A DNA stretch of 64,000 nucleotides from Paenibacillus soyae (GCF_024623455.1 NZ_JANIPJ010000029.1:1-64000), one strand, 5' to 3'; positions 8,308-17,205 are shown, numbered from the stretch's first letter. Notes: generated by a model not told the origin, from the sequence alone. Numbers and translations are program-made.

Positions 8308-9219
8308 GTGGAATTAAGACAGCTTGAGTATTTTGCCGCCGTCTGTAAGGAAATGCATTTCTCAAGGGCTGCCGAGAATCTATGCACGACACAGTCGAAC
8401 GTGAGTCAGCAGATCAAGTTTTTGGAGAACGAGCTCGGGATGCCTCTGTTCGATCGCATAGGCAAACGGATCGCTTTAACGGATGCGGGTAAAATCTTGC
8501 TGGAACAAAGCCATATCATCTTCGAACGGATCGACTATATAAAGGGATCGATTACGGATCTGAAGCGAATGGAAGGCGCCAGGCTCGACATCGGGATTCT
8601 TCCTGGAGACGGAGATTTACTTTTTGATGCACTGTTGATTGATTTCCACCGAAGACATCCCAAGCTTTCCATACGTGTTACGGAGTCCGTCGACGTGTAT
8701 GAACAAGTTGTCAACGGCACAAGGGATCTTGGAGTTACCATTGTGCCTGAGAATCCTGATCATCGCATCTCGATCATCCATTTGTTCCACGAGGAGTTTG
8801 CTTTGGCCATCCATTCCGATCACCCCTTTGCGAAGTCAAAGGCGATCTCCTTTGAACAATTACAGCAGCTAAAAATGGTCATGTTCAGTCCGGAGCATCA
8901 GATTACGAAGGTCATCCTATCTTGTTGCAAAGAAAAAGGGATTTCAATAGACAACCCCATAGAAACCTCTACGTTATCGACGCTTCTGTCCTTAGTCGAA
9001 CAAGGGATCGGAGCGGCCATTCTTCCGCGACTGTTGCTTGATTACCTGAAACGCGATAACATTTCAGCCGTAACGCTGCTCAATCCTACACCAAGCCAGG
9101 ATATTTGCATCTTGTATCGAACGGATAAATTTATGGGGCAAGCTGCAGAACTTTTCATAAGCGAATTGCAGTCTTTCATTCGAAGTGTAACGGAGCTTTC
9201 CACTCGGTCGTTGGGGTAG
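8308..9219 (+). CDS. LysR-family transcriptional regulator
   Basis: A 303-residue regulator. The N-terminal helix-turn-helix is visible as MELRQLEYFAAVCKEMHFS followed by AAENLCTTQSNVSQQIKFLE; a periplasmic-binding-protein-like effector domain follows (LDIGILPGD, FALAIHSDHPFA, LVEQGIGAAILP). The start is GTG at 8308 with AAAGGGGGAGTGAA upstream. It is divergent from the DinB/NTF2 pair, its most likely target. The effector is unknown. Confidence 0.9.
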   Translation: MELRQLEYFAAVCKEMHFSRAAENLCTTQSNVSQQIKFLENELGMPLFDRIGKRIALTDAGKILLEQSHIIFERIDYIKGSITDLKRMEGARLDIGILPGDGDLLFDALLIDFHRRHPKLSIRVTESVDVYEQVVNGTRDLGVTIVPENPDHRISIIHLFHEEFALAIHSDHPFAKSKAISFEQLQQLKMVMFSPEHQITKVILSCCKEKGISIDNPIETSTLSTLLSLVEQGIGAAILPRLLLDYLKRDNISAVTLLNPTPSQDICILYRTDKFMGQAAELFISELQSFIRSVTELSTRSLG

Positions 9220-9256
9220 ATGAGGCACTGATTATAAGAGCAACATTATTCTACAA

Positions 9257-9290
9257 GACTGCCGATTGCTTAACGTAGCGCCGGCAGTCT
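9257..9290. terminator. Terminator between LysR and deoxynucleoside kinase genes
   Basis: AGACTGCCG (9257-9265) pairs with CGGCAGTCT (9282-9290) between two convergent genes. There is no long T run, so the call is moderate. Confidence 0.5.
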
Positions 9291-9300
9291 GTCGAAAGAA

Positions 9301-9906
9301 TTATTCCAGCTCCGCCAGCTTTGCGTCTATTAGGGCAAGAACATAATTGCGATCTTCTTCGTTGTTATCAAAATCAATGCCATCAACGTTGATTTTTAGA
9401 ATAGGCGATGAATGGTATTGCTCAAAATATTCGGTATAATACTCGTTCAGCTTTTCCCAATAGCCGCGTTCCACGATCTGCTCATAGTCCCGGCCACGCT
9501 TTTTGATGCGCTCGATTGCGCTATCTACCGACAACTCCAGGTATACCATCAGCTTTGGAGCTTTGCAGTGTTCAATCATGTTCTCGAACAAGTCGATATA
9601 CAGATTGAACTCCTCGGTCGTCATTTCACCGCTGTTGTGAAGCATCCGCGCAAAGATCAGATCCCCGTAAATCGAACGATCCAAGACCGCATTCCGGGTC
9701 TGCGAAGCTTCTTTAATATGCCGGAAACGTTGATTCAGAAAAAAGATCTGCAGACTAAAACTATATCGCTCACGGTCATAGTAGAACTTGTCCAGAAGCG
9801 GATTGTCTACTACTGGTTCCTGAAACGGTGTAAAGCCTCTCTCTTTGACCAGAATATTCATCAGTGTACTCTTACCTGCACCTACTACCGCATCTATTAC
9901 AACCAT
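9301..9906 (-). CDS. Deoxynucleoside kinase
   Basis: About 201 residues of the deoxyadenosine/deoxyguanosine kinase family (PF01712), which phosphorylates salvaged deoxynucleosides with ATP. The P-loop VVGAGKST is at residues 7-14, the general-base Glu30 in FQEPV, the DRS motif at 76-78 (LDRSIYGD) and the lid Arg cluster in ERIKKRGRDYEQ. The ATG at 9906 has GGGAGG upstream and puts the P-loop where the family has it; a start at 9966 would add 20 unlikely residues. Base preference cannot be assigned. Confidence 0.9.
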   Translation of the reverse strand: MVVIDAVVGAGKSTLMNILVKERGFTPFQEPVVDNPLLDKFYYDRERYSFSLQIFFLNQRFRHIKEASQTRNAVLDRSIYGDLIFARMLHNSGEMTTEEFNLYIDLFENMIEHCKAPKLMVYLELSVDSAIERIKKRGRDYEQIVERGYWEKLNEYYTEYFEQYHSSPILKINVDGIDFDNNEEDRNYVLALIDAKLAELE

Positions 9907-10050
9907 GTCCCATCTTCCTCCCTGATGTAGTTTTTCTAGATGTTTTGAAAATTGCGTGTTGCTCACCTCGGATTTTACACAGCTTTATGTAGTTTTTCGG
10001 TTTCTAAAGGACGCATTGTGAGTGCTACAATCAGGCAGCTTTCAGTTGGG

Positions 10051-10758
10051 TTAACAAATGCAGGTCTTTTTCTTGCTGCCGATTTTGCCCATCGCCTCGA
10101 TCTTGTTGATATAATCCATTGCAAGCGGCACTTTGCACGCCGTATTGCCGACATCCACCTGTACGCTGCCAACCGTCTCTGCGACTGTCTTCGCTTCCTC
10201 CGTTAATGCCTCAACGTATGTGCCTACCGAAATAACGAAAGAATTCATCACATAGCGGACCCAGTTGCGTTCGCTGTGGATGGTGTCGCGCACTCTGGTC
10301 AAATAACCGCGTATCTCCTCCATGTCGAGCGCTTCGTCCGGCGCAACCGATACATAATTCGCATACGTGCTCCATCCGCTTACAGCGACCAGTTCCTCCG
10401 GCGATTCCATCCACTCCACCGCCAATTCGCGCGCGTAAGGACTTTCCGCGGCCACTCTCGCAACCGTATATTCGGCGGGTGAATGCCAGTTGGCTCCCGC
10501 CACCCAATGCTGCAGCTGTTCTTTGGTGATCGTCTTCGGATTGACGCTAAGTCCTGCCAGGTACATCGCATCGTAGTTGCCGGATTTATACAGCTGCAGA
10601 GCGAGAGCTTGATCTTTTTTCACATGCTTAACAAGCTTCTTCATGTCCCCGATTTTGACGCCAAAGAATGGCTCTTTCGCGCCATGGCGAATATAAGTGT
10701 TTTTCGTCTGTTCACTGCCCATGCCAGCTAATGCCTGCATAATTTCTTCATAGGTCAT
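10051..10758 (-). CDS. DNA alkylation repair protein (AlkD-like HEAT repeats)
   Basis: A 235-residue all-helical protein of the PF08713 family. AlkD-type members use HEAT repeats to clasp DNA and excise bulky or cationic alkylated bases. Family-like segments are NTYIRHGAKEPFFGVKIGDMKKLVK, split here as NTYIRHGAKEPFF and GVKIGDMKKLVK, then YDAMYLAGL, WVRYVMNSFVISVGTYV and a Lys/Cys-rich tail. Whether this member is a glycosylase or only binds DNA is unknown. It lies 16 bases behind the ArsR-SRPBCC gene on the same strand and is probably in one transcript with it. Confidence 0.8.
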   Translation of the reverse strand: MTYEEIMQALAGMGSEQTKNTYIRHGAKEPFFGVKIGDMKKLVKHVKKDQALALQLYKSGNYDAMYLAGLSVNPKTITKEQLQHWVAGANWHSPAEYTVARVAAESPYARELAVEWMESPEELVAVSGWSTYANYVSVAPDEALDMEEIRGYLTRVRDTIHSERNWVRYVMNSFVISVGTYVEALTEEAKTVAETVGSVQVDVGNTACKVPLAMDYINKIEAMGKIGSKKKTCIC

Positions 10759-10774
10759 CTATTGTTCACGCTCC

Positions 10775-11548
10775 TTAATTAAATTTGCTGCTAGCGAGCA
10801 TCTCGCCGGTTTCAAGCAACGTCTTCATTCCGGAAAGCACGATTGGCAGCCCGTTCTCAAGAATCTTCGCCGTGCTCGCCGCCTGTTCAAACTCATCATG
10901 CACCACGGTTACGAGGGTTACGTCTTGAAGCTCGGCATGCGAGCCGATCTCCCACGTTATGCGTGACGGGGTGTCCCCCTCCGTACCCGGAACCGCAAGA
11001 AACCGCCAGCTCATCACAAGTTTGTTCGGAGGCTCCAGCTCGAGAATGATCCCTTCCGCTTTCTTCTCCTCTCCGTTCCACAGCTCAAATGGTTCATCCA
11101 CCTTCCAGGAGGAGCGAATGGCGCAATTGAACCAAAATTTCGACGTTTTGATCGGATCCGTGAGTGCTTGCCACACTTGTTCAGGCGTTGCTTTGATCGC
11201 TATCCGGTTCACACGAGAAGGCTTTATTTCCATCCTTGTATCACGCTCCAATTCGTTTTGAAGGGATGTTAATCCCGTCGCCCATGGTTCGGCGTATTTG
11301 CTCACCCATCGTTCATAGATCTGCCGGATGGGTACCGAATTCAAATAATGCAGCTTCTCACGGCCTACTTTTCTCGTGGTAATAAGCCCAGCTTCCTCCA
11401 ATATTTTTAGATGCTTCATCACGCCGAATCGGGACATATCCAGCGGTTCGCAGAGATCAATCAGCGTCCGTCCGTCAGAAGCGTGAAGCAAATCTAAAAG
11501 CATGCGGCGGCTGGGATCCGAAAGCGCTTTGAATATGTCATTCTCCAT
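10775..11548 (-). CDS. ArsR-type HTH fused to an SRPBCC (AHSA1) domain
   Basis: About 257 residues with two domains. Residues 1-90 are an ArsR-type winged helix (FKALSDPSRRMLLDLL, MSRFGVMKHLKILEEAGL, GREKLHYLN). Residues 105-250 are an AHSA1-type SRPBCC ligand-binding domain (IKATPEQVWQALTDPIKTSKFW, MKTLLETGEML). In many genomes these halves are two adjacent genes; here they are fused. I chose the ATG at 11548 (GGAGGCGGTG upstream) rather than 11593. Two dyads lie in the upstream region, fitting self-regulation and control of the divergent SnoaL-like genes. Confidence 0.85.
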   Translation of the reverse strand: MENDIFKALSDPSRRMLLDLLHASDGRTLIDLCEPLDMSRFGVMKHLKILEEAGLITTRKVGREKLHYLNSVPIRQIYERWVSKYAEPWATGLTSLQNELERDTRMEIKPSRVNRIAIKATPEQVWQALTDPIKTSKFWFNCAIRSSWKVDEPFELWNGEEKKAEGIILELEPPNKLVMSWRFLAVPGTEGDTPSRITWEIGSHAELQDVTLVTVVHDEFEQAASTAKILENGLPIVLSGMKTLLETGEMLASSKFN

Positions 11549-11597
11549 TCTAAACACCGCCTCCCCAACTTTTACAAAAAAAGAGCTTTGCATGCAC

Positions 11598-11627
11598 TTG
11601 ACACGTTACCAAATAGTAACGTATTAT
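11598..11627 (+). promoter_or_regulatory. Promoter for the SnoaL-like genes
   Basis: TTGACA (11598-11603), an 18-base spacer and TATTAT (11622-11627). A perfect dyad fills almost the whole spacer, so repressor binding would block polymerase. Confidence 0.65.
11603..11622. promoter_or_regulatory. Operator dyad 1 (ArsR-SRPBCC regulator)
   Basis: ACGTTAC-CAAATA-GTAACGT, seven-base perfect arms. The right half and its flank (AATAGTAACGTATTAT) recur at the second dyad as AATAGTCACATATTAT, giving a tandem pair about 35 bases apart. Confidence 0.6.
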
Positions 11628-11640
11628 AAAACCACAACAA

Positions 11641-11656
11641 GTGACTCAATAGTCAC
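11641..11656. promoter_or_regulatory. Operator dyad 2 (ArsR-SRPBCC regulator)
   Basis: GTGACT-CAAT-AGTCAC, perfect six-base arms. On the minus strand it overlaps the region expected for the -35 element of the fusion regulator gene (TATAAT at 11623-11628 on the minus strand). Confidence 0.55.
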
Positions 11657-11743
11657 ATATTATCACAAACGGATCTGTTTGTCAGCCGGCGGCATCCATA
11701 TCCATCTACACCGACAAAAATCGTTAAAGAGGAGATGTGTTGC

Positions 11744-12091
11744 ATGAAAACGACGGAACAAAAAAATGCGGAAGCGGTGACTGCGTTTATCGAGGATGGT
11801 AAGAATCGGTGCCTGTTGGAGAGAACCGATCAATTTTTTGCCGCGCAAATAACGGAGGCCTTTACGGATCGGCAATTTGCCGTGGACGACATACTGGCTC
11901 AAGGGGAAAAAGTCATCGCTAGAATCTTCATGACGGCCGTGCATGAAGGCCATTTTGCAGGAAATGCACCTACGGGCAAGGTCGTGAAGGCTACACAGTT
12001 CCGAGAATTCCGCGTTATGGAAGGGAACATCGTCGAGCATCGCGGCTGGTTCGATACGGCTACGCTTTTACCACAAATTCAGGCCAATTAA
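11744..12091 (+). CDS. SnoaL-like protein, shortened copy
   Basis: A 115-residue NTF2/SnoaL-like protein (MKTTEQKNAEAVTAFIEDG, AFTDRQFAVDDILAQGEKVIAR, HRGWFDTATLL). It is a clear paralogue of the next gene but lacks about 20 residues between the first helix and the ITEAF helix, where the neighbour has YRELSYQSKEGLKRF. This may spoil the fold or pocket. I chose the ATG at 11744 with AGAGGAG upstream; an ATG at 11735 overlaps the binding site. Expression is probably controlled by the dyads upstream. Confidence 0.75.
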   Translation: MKTTEQKNAEAVTAFIEDGKNRCLLERTDQFFAAQITEAFTDRQFAVDDILAQGEKVIARIFMTAVHEGHFAGNAPTGKVVKATQFREFRVMEGNIVEHRGWFDTATLLPQIQAN

Positions 12092-12130
12092 GTCAATGTC
12101 TCATCATCCATTCATAAGGAGTTGTTCGGA

Positions 12131-12532
12131 ATGAAGACGCTGGAGCAAAACAATGTGGAAACGGTAAACCAATTTATCGAATCATTTTGGAATCAGAGTG
12201 AATTCGACTCTGTCGATCGATTTCTGTCCGACGATTACCGAGAGCTTTCTTATCAATCGAAGGAAGGACTGAAACGATTCGCCGCAACGATCTTAGAAGC
12301 ATTTCCCGATAAACGCTACACCGTTGAAGAGATCATCGGCCAAGGGGAAAAGGTGCTCGTTAGAATGACTGTGAGAGGGACACATCAAGGCGTGTTCTTT
12401 GGGACCGCGCCCACGGGCAATACGATTGATGTGACGCTTTACCGTCAATATCGAGTCGTGGATGGCAGGATCGCCGAGCATCGGGGCTGGATCGATATGG
12501 TCACCATGTGGAGCCAGATTCGAGGCAATTAA
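12131..12532 (+). CDS. SnoaL-like polyketide cyclase-family protein
   Basis: A 133-residue full-length SnoaL-type protein: N-terminal helix MKTLEQNNVETVNQFIESFW, then the cone-forming strands KRYTVEEIIGQGEKVLVRMTVRG, split here as KRYTVEEIIGQGEK and VLVRMTVRG, then GTAPTGNTIDVTLYRQYRV and AEHRGWIDM. Family members act on hydrophobic small molecules; the substrate is unknown. The ATG at 12131 has AAGGAGTT upstream. It is the second gene of a tandem pair under an ArsR-SRPBCC regulator. Confidence 0.8.
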   Translation: MKTLEQNNVETVNQFIESFWNQSEFDSVDRFLSDDYRELSYQSKEGLKRFAATILEAFPDKRYTVEEIIGQGEKVLVRMTVRGTHQGVFFGTAPTGNTIDVTLYRQYRVVDGRIAEHRGWIDMVTMWSQIRGN

Positions 12533-12567
12533 TTCATCATAAATTTTGCTCTGAGGCCGCCATGCAA

Positions 12568-12614
12568 AGTATGACCCCAACAATGCGCTGTCATTGTTAG
12601 GGTCATACTTTTTT
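12568..12614 (+). terminator. Strong terminator after the SnoaL-like pair
   Basis: AGTATGACCCcAACAATG pairs with CATTGTTaGGGTCATACT, followed by TTTTTT. This is a long stem with one mismatch. Confidence 0.85.
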
Positions 12615-12727
12615 CCACAATAGAATTTATAAGTTTTCGAGCCTTCGAAAACGGAAATTCTATTTGGCGATAAATCCTACATCTAGACGCGGTCGCTCAT
12701 CTTTGAATGGCCTCGATATAGGATTTC

Positions 12728-13759
12728 TCAATAATAGTTGCGCAAATCAATCTTTCGTCCTTCTCTCGCGCTATGGATGGCGCCATAAACCATCGCCATG
12801 CTTTTAATGTTATCCCGGCAATCCGTCTCTGCTGTCCTGCCTTCAATCAAAGCCGAATACATTTCATCGAAGCAGCCTTCATGGCCCGATCTGCCTGTCC
12901 AGCTCCTCGCAATGTCCAAAGGAGTATAATCACGAATAAACTTCCCGTTCTGATCGCCTGGCGCTACAACCTCTGCGTGCAGATTGTCGGCCCCATCCCA
13001 TAGCGCAGTTCCTTTATCTCCATTAACGCGCCACTCGGCATCCCATGAAGTTGGCTTGCCCTCGGCGCTCCAAGAGCCGCGATAGGAGAACACCGAGCCG
13101 TCTGACATCTCGAATATACAGATGGCGCTTGCGTTGCCCGCATACCATGACCCCTGAGGATTAAATTCATGACAATAGACGGAAACAGGGTCGGCTCCCG
13201 TCAAATACCGAGCCTGATCAAAAGTATGGATCGCCATATCAAGAATGAGCGGACTATCCATCATGTCTCTGAACCCGCCAAAGTGCGGAGCAAGGAAAAA
13301 ATCAGCTCCAATATAACCCACCTTGCCAATTTTACCTTCCTTGATTACGCCCCGCAGAGCCCTTATCGGCGCGTTAAAACGCCTGTTCTGCATAACGGTG
13401 TAAGTACGGCCTGTATTCTCTGATAAGGCTACAAGTTCGCGAGCTTCTTCCATGGATTCGGCCATCGGCTTCTCGCCGAACACATCTGCGCCTAAACGCA
13501 TGGCAGTCGAACAGATATGGAAATGGCTGGCCGGAATGGTGACGTCATACACCAGATTAGCGCCCGTATCCTTTATTGCTTCAGCGAGATCCGTATATAA
13601 TTTGCAATTCAAACCATGTCGTTCAGCCATCGCTTGAGCGAATTCCAGCTTGATATCGACCAATCCAACGATCGTCGCATTGGATCGCTGCAATGCATCC
13701 TTCACCCAAGCGTTCGCCATGCCGCCGCAGCCTGCGACAACGATAGTAAACTCCCTCAT
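12728..13759 (-). CDS. Gfo/Idh/MocA-family oxidoreductase
   Basis: A 343-residue NAD(P)-dependent sugar or inositol dehydrogenase-like protein. The Rossmann motif is VAGCGGMANAW near the start, followed by the family EKP motif in GADVFGEKPMAES and the C-terminal substrate domain (DMAIHTFDQARYLTGADP with a conserved His). The ATG at 13759 has AAAGGAGG upstream. It follows a TIM-barrel isomerase gene by 29 bases in the same operon, and an AraC regulator is divergent. The pathway is probably oxidation and isomerisation of an imported sugar or glycoside. Confidence 0.9.
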   Translation of the reverse strand: MREFTIVVAGCGGMANAWVKDALQRSNATIVGLVDIKLEFAQAMAERHGLNCKLYTDLAEAIKDTGANLVYDVTIPASHFHICSTAMRLGADVFGEKPMAESMEEARELVALSENTGRTYTVMQNRRFNAPIRALRGVIKEGKIGKVGYIGADFFLAPHFGGFRDMMDSPLILDMAIHTFDQARYLTGADPVSVYCHEFNPQGSWYAGNASAICIFEMSDGSVFSYRGSWSAEGKPTSWDAEWRVNGDKGTALWDGADNLHAEVVAPGDQNGKFIRDYTPLDIARSWTGRSGHEGCFDEMYSALIEGRTAETDCRDNIKSMAMVYGAIHSAREGRKIDLRNYY

Positions 13760-13788
13760 TTGTACGAAACCTCCTTTTTCGAATTGTA

Positions 13789-14685
13789 TTATTTCGGATT
13801 AGGAATATAATCGCCGCCGCGGCATCGTTTAAGATAATGCAAAGCATGGACTTGCCCGGTCATTTCCAGCTCGCCTTTATATACAGGGTCGTGCCATCCT
13901 TCGATATCTATCGTTCCTTGATAACCCGCCTGTCGCAAGATGGTAATAACATCCGTCCAATTCGTGTCGCCAAAGCCAGGCGTACGATGCCACACAAACT
14001 GACCAGGACCATGTATGCCGTTCTCCCGAACAAGATCCCAAGCTATAGAAGCGTCCTTGCCATGAACATGGAACACTTTGTCCACCCACTTGCGCAGCTG
14101 CGGAATGGGATCAATTAAACTGACCATCTGGTGACAAGGCTCCCACTCCAGGCCAATATTATCGGCCGGAACCGCATTGAACATCCTCTCCCATGCCGAT
14201 GGGTTGTGGGCTATATTCCAATCCCCCGACTGCCATGTCCCTCCCATATCGCAATTTTCGAAGGCTAGTCGTACGCCCCGGTCCGCCGCTCTTCTCGCCA
14301 GCTCGCCGAATACCTCGGCAAAACGCGGGATAGATTCATCTATGGATAAGCCCGTAAGTCTTCCCGTAAACCCCGAGACAAGATTGGCGCCGAATAGATG
14401 CGCATGATCGATCAGCCTTTCCCAGCTGGCCAATGTGTCGGCATTATCGCCGGTTCCTGTCAGCGGATTTCCAAAAACGCTTAGAGCAGAAATAACGATA
14501 TCATCGTCCCCGATTGCCTCTCGCACTCGCTCCGCCGTCTCGGCTAAGTCGAGCTTCCCCGTGGTTTGCCAAAAGCTTAGGTTAAAGGATTCGAAGCCAT
14601 GTTCTTTAATTTGCGGAATGACTCGCGCCGCATCTCCTCCACCTACCATCGTTCCGACTCGAATACCTGCATGCTTCCCATTCAT
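13789..14685 (-). CDS. Sugar phosphate isomerase/epimerase (xylose-isomerase-like TIM barrel)
   Basis: A 298-residue AP-endonuclease-2-type TIM barrel. Metal-ligand-like residues are seen in LAFENCDMGG, GLEWEPCHQM, FHVHGKDA and TIDIEGWHDP. This family often works beside Gfo/Idh dehydrogenases, as here, on keto-sugars or inositols; the substrate is unknown. The ATG at 14685 follows AGGAGTG. It is the first gene of a two-gene operon with divergent AraC control. Confidence 0.85.
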   Translation of the reverse strand: MNGKHAGIRVGTMVGGGDAARVIPQIKEHGFESFNLSFWQTTGKLDLAETAERVREAIGDDDIVISALSVFGNPLTGTGDNADTLASWERLIDHAHLFGANLVSGFTGRLTGLSIDESIPRFAEVFGELARRAADRGVRLAFENCDMGGTWQSGDWNIAHNPSAWERMFNAVPADNIGLEWEPCHQMVSLIDPIPQLRKWVDKVFHVHGKDASIAWDLVRENGIHGPGQFVWHRTPGFGDTNWTDVITILRQAGYQGTIDIEGWHDPVYKGELEMTGQVHALHYLKRCRGGDYIPNPK

Positions 14686-14817
14686 ACGATTACACTCCTA
14701 TCTTATTCAAAATAGAATTGATAAAATGAGTATAACCGCACGATAACAGTCCTTCTCTATATAATCCTACGACTTAATCGTCTTATCTTACGATTATTAA
14801 GAAGAGGTGAATAATAA

Positions 14818-15702
14818 ATGACCCATCCCATCGAATTGCGCGAAAACACTTATCTTATCGACAATCACTATCCATTGAATTTATTTCTAAATCGATGTCA
14901 AGTAGGTGAGGTTGGCAGAACCGCGTTATATTTGCATTGGCACGACCACTTCGAATTCATATACGTGACAGCAGGAAATGTAACCTTTCACATTGACGGC
15001 CAGCAATATGACGCATCTCCGGGCGACATTTTAATCGTGCCTAGCGGAGTCCTTCATGTTGGATATGCGGCTTCGAACGAAGAAATCCAGTATTGGGCGC
15101 TCGTCTTTAACCGAACGCTTCTGGAAGGTGCTGCTAGCGACCCTATTCATGGTCGTTATTTACATCCATATTTGCAGGGCAAGCTTCGATTCCCGGTCAA
15201 AATAAATGATTCCTTACTGCTCGCTCCCATACGTGATATCTTCCATGATATTATTGCCGAATTCGAGGAGAGGGCGCATGTCTACGAGTTGATCGTGAAG
15301 GCTAAAATCTATATGATGTTCGCAATTCTCGCGCGCAACTATTTACAAGATGAGGAGGTCAGTTTCTCTGACTCCTATGAAAAACGCATGGAGAGGTTTA
15401 AACACTTAATCCTTTATATTCAGGAGCACATCGGAGAGAAATTGCCGTTATCTGAAGCTGCCCGGATCGTCAATTTAACACCCAATCATTTTTGCAAACT
15501 ATTCAAGGCCGCGACAGGACTTACGTTCGTAGACTATCTCAACCGACTCAGAATCGATAAGGCCGCGACGTTGTTACGCGAAGGCTTCTCGGTCACGGAA
15601 ACGGCAAGCCGAGTCGGATGCGATAATTTGAACTACTTCACGAAGCTTTACAAAAAAATTAAGGGAGTCACACCTTCGGAGACAAAAAGGCTATTAGGTT
15701 AA
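14818..15702 (+). CDS. AraC-family transcriptional regulator
   Basis: A 294-residue regulator with an N-terminal cupin (LYLHWHDHFEFIYVTAGN, DILIVPSGVLHV) and a C-terminal AraC DNA-binding domain (LSEAARIVNLTPNHFCKLFKAATG, split here as LSEAARIVNLTPNHF and CKLFKAATG, then ETASRVGCDNLNYFTKLYKK). The start ATG has AAGAGGTG upstream. It is divergent from the dehydrogenase/isomerase operon across about 130 bases and is the likely regulator. Its stop is 7 bases from the convergent MFS gene. Confidence 0.9.
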   Translation: MTHPIELRENTYLIDNHYPLNLFLNRCQVGEVGRTALYLHWHDHFEFIYVTAGNVTFHIDGQQYDASPGDILIVPSGVLHVGYAASNEEIQYWALVFNRTLLEGAASDPIHGRYLHPYLQGKLRFPVKINDSLLLAPIRDIFHDIIAEFEERAHVYELIVKAKIYMMFAILARNYLQDEEVSFSDSYEKRMERFKHLILYIQEHIGEKLPLSEAARIVNLTPNHFCKLFKAATGLTFVDYLNRLRIDKAATLLREGFSVTETASRVGCDNLNYFTKLYKKIKGVTPSETKRLLG

Positions 15703-15709
15703 AATACCG

Positions 15710-17080
15710 TTATTGTTTTCTGCCGATAAACACGTAGGATAGTAAACTGCCGCCGAATAATATAATAGTTATAACGATAAGCGACATATGCATTCCGGCG
15801 ATAAACGATTTGCTGCCGCTCAGAATGGAGCCGAGGATGGCGACCCCCAGCGTCGCTCCAAGCTGGCGGCTAGAATTGAGGGCGCCTGATACTGAACCAG
15901 TCTGTTCCTTGGGGACGGAAGAGATGACGGCCGCCATCAATGAGGGAATCGTAAAGGATACTCCGAAACCGATCAACAGCAATCCAACCATCGTCATGAC
16001 ATAACTCGTGTTCACTTCCGTCCGCACTAGCAGCAATGTACCCGCTGCACCTAGGACAAAGCCGGCTGTCATCGGTATACGCGCCCCGATTCTGCCAACA
16101 ATCCGACCGGTCAGAATGGGATTGAAGGCTAATGGAATCATCATAGGAAGGAGCGCAAGTCCGGCTATGTGGGCCGTTAATCCCCGCGTTTGTTGAAAAA
16201 ATAATGGTAATATAAATAGAATTCCCGACAGGCCGATGTTAATCGCCATCCCGGCAAGCATTCCAGCCGATACGGTCGCATTCCTAAATATCCGCAACGG
16301 AAGTAACGGTGACTTGCCGTGCGCTTCAACAATCAAAAATATGATGGCGGATAGCAATGCCAGACTAAATGCCGTGATAATAACCGGAGAATTCCATCCG
16401 TACGTCTCCCCCTCCATGAGTCCGAATGACAATGCGGTTATGGCGACAATTGCCGTAATTTGGCCCCACAAGTCAAAGCCTTTCCACGTTTTACGGTCCG
16501 TCTCCCTAACGAGCAAGAAAGTCATGAGTAAGCTAATGCCTGCGAGCGGCACGTTGATTAGGAAGATGCTGCGCCAGCCGAACGAGTCCACTAATACCCC
16601 GCCAACAACAGGTCCTGCCGCCATTGCTGCCCCGGTAACCGCTGCCCAAATGCCAAGCGCCCGGGCACGTTCAATCGGTGCTGGGTAAGCATGGGCAAGC
16701 AAGGTGAGCGAAGCTGGCATTAGAGCTGCGCCTCCTATACCGAGAATCGCACGCAGGGCGATAAACGCGCCTAGCGTCGACACGGCAGCCGAGATGGCGG
16801 ATGCTGCGAGAAATAGGAAAAGACCTACCGTATAGACACGTTTGGCTCCAAGCCTGTCGGCTAAGGCACCCATTGATAGCAATAAACCGGCAAACACGAT
16901 TGTGTAAGCGTTAACCACCCATTGAAGACCGGATATCCCCCCACCCAGCTCGGCGCGAATCGCGGGCAGAGCGACGCTCACCACTGTCATATCCAAGAGC
17001 ACCATAAAATATCCGAGCGAAAGCCCGAGTAGCAACAGCCCTTTGGCCAGCTTCCCTCTACCGATGGACTTTACCTGCAT
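15710..17080 (-). CDS. MFS multidrug efflux transporter (DHA2/EmrB-QacA type)
   Basis: About 456 residues with 14 predicted membrane segments. Hallmarks are LDMTVVSVALPAI in helix 1 (motif D1), the ADRLGAKRVYTVG loop (motif A) and GAAMAAGPVVGGVLVDSFGWRSIFLINVP (motif C), split here as GAAMAAGPVVGG and VLVDSFGWRSIFLINVP. The family exports drugs or lipophilic compounds by proton antiport. I prefer the ATG at 17080 (TTGGAG upstream) over 17113, which lacks a binding site. The divergent MmyB-type regulator is the likely repressor. Confidence 0.9.
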   Translation of the reverse strand: MQVKSIGRGKLAKGLLLLGLSLGYFMVLLDMTVVSVALPAIRAELGGGISGLQWVVNAYTIVFAGLLLSMGALADRLGAKRVYTVGLFLFLAASAISAAVSTLGAFIALRAILGIGGAALMPASLTLLAHAYPAPIERARALGIWAAVTGAAMAAGPVVGGVLVDSFGWRSIFLINVPLAGISLLMTFLLVRETDRKTWKGFDLWGQITAIVAITALSFGLMEGETYGWNSPVIITAFSLALLSAIIFLIVEAHGKSPLLPLRIFRNATVSAGMLAGMAINIGLSGILFILPLFFQQTRGLTAHIAGLALLPMMIPLAFNPILTGRIVGRIGARIPMTAGFVLGAAGTLLLVRTEVNTSYVMTMVGLLLIGFGVSFTIPSLMAAVISSVPKEQTGSVSGALNSSRQLGATLGVAILGSILSGSKSFIAGMHMSLIVITIILFGGSLLSYVFIGRKQ

Positions 17081-17188
17081 TGCTTTCTCCAAAGTCAGTT
17101 CCCTCCATTGCAATATTTAGTATTCATCGTTTCGTCTCGTTGAAAGTGTATAATGAATGAGATACTAGAATAAGATGAGAGTTTATCA

Positions 17189-17205
17189 TAGGAGAAATTC
17201 TCCTA
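17189..17205. promoter_or_regulatory. Candidate operator between MFS and MmyB-type genes
   Basis: TAGGAGAA-A-TTCTCCTA, a perfect eight-base inverted repeat in the shared promoter region of the exporter and its probable regulator. Confidence 0.5.
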
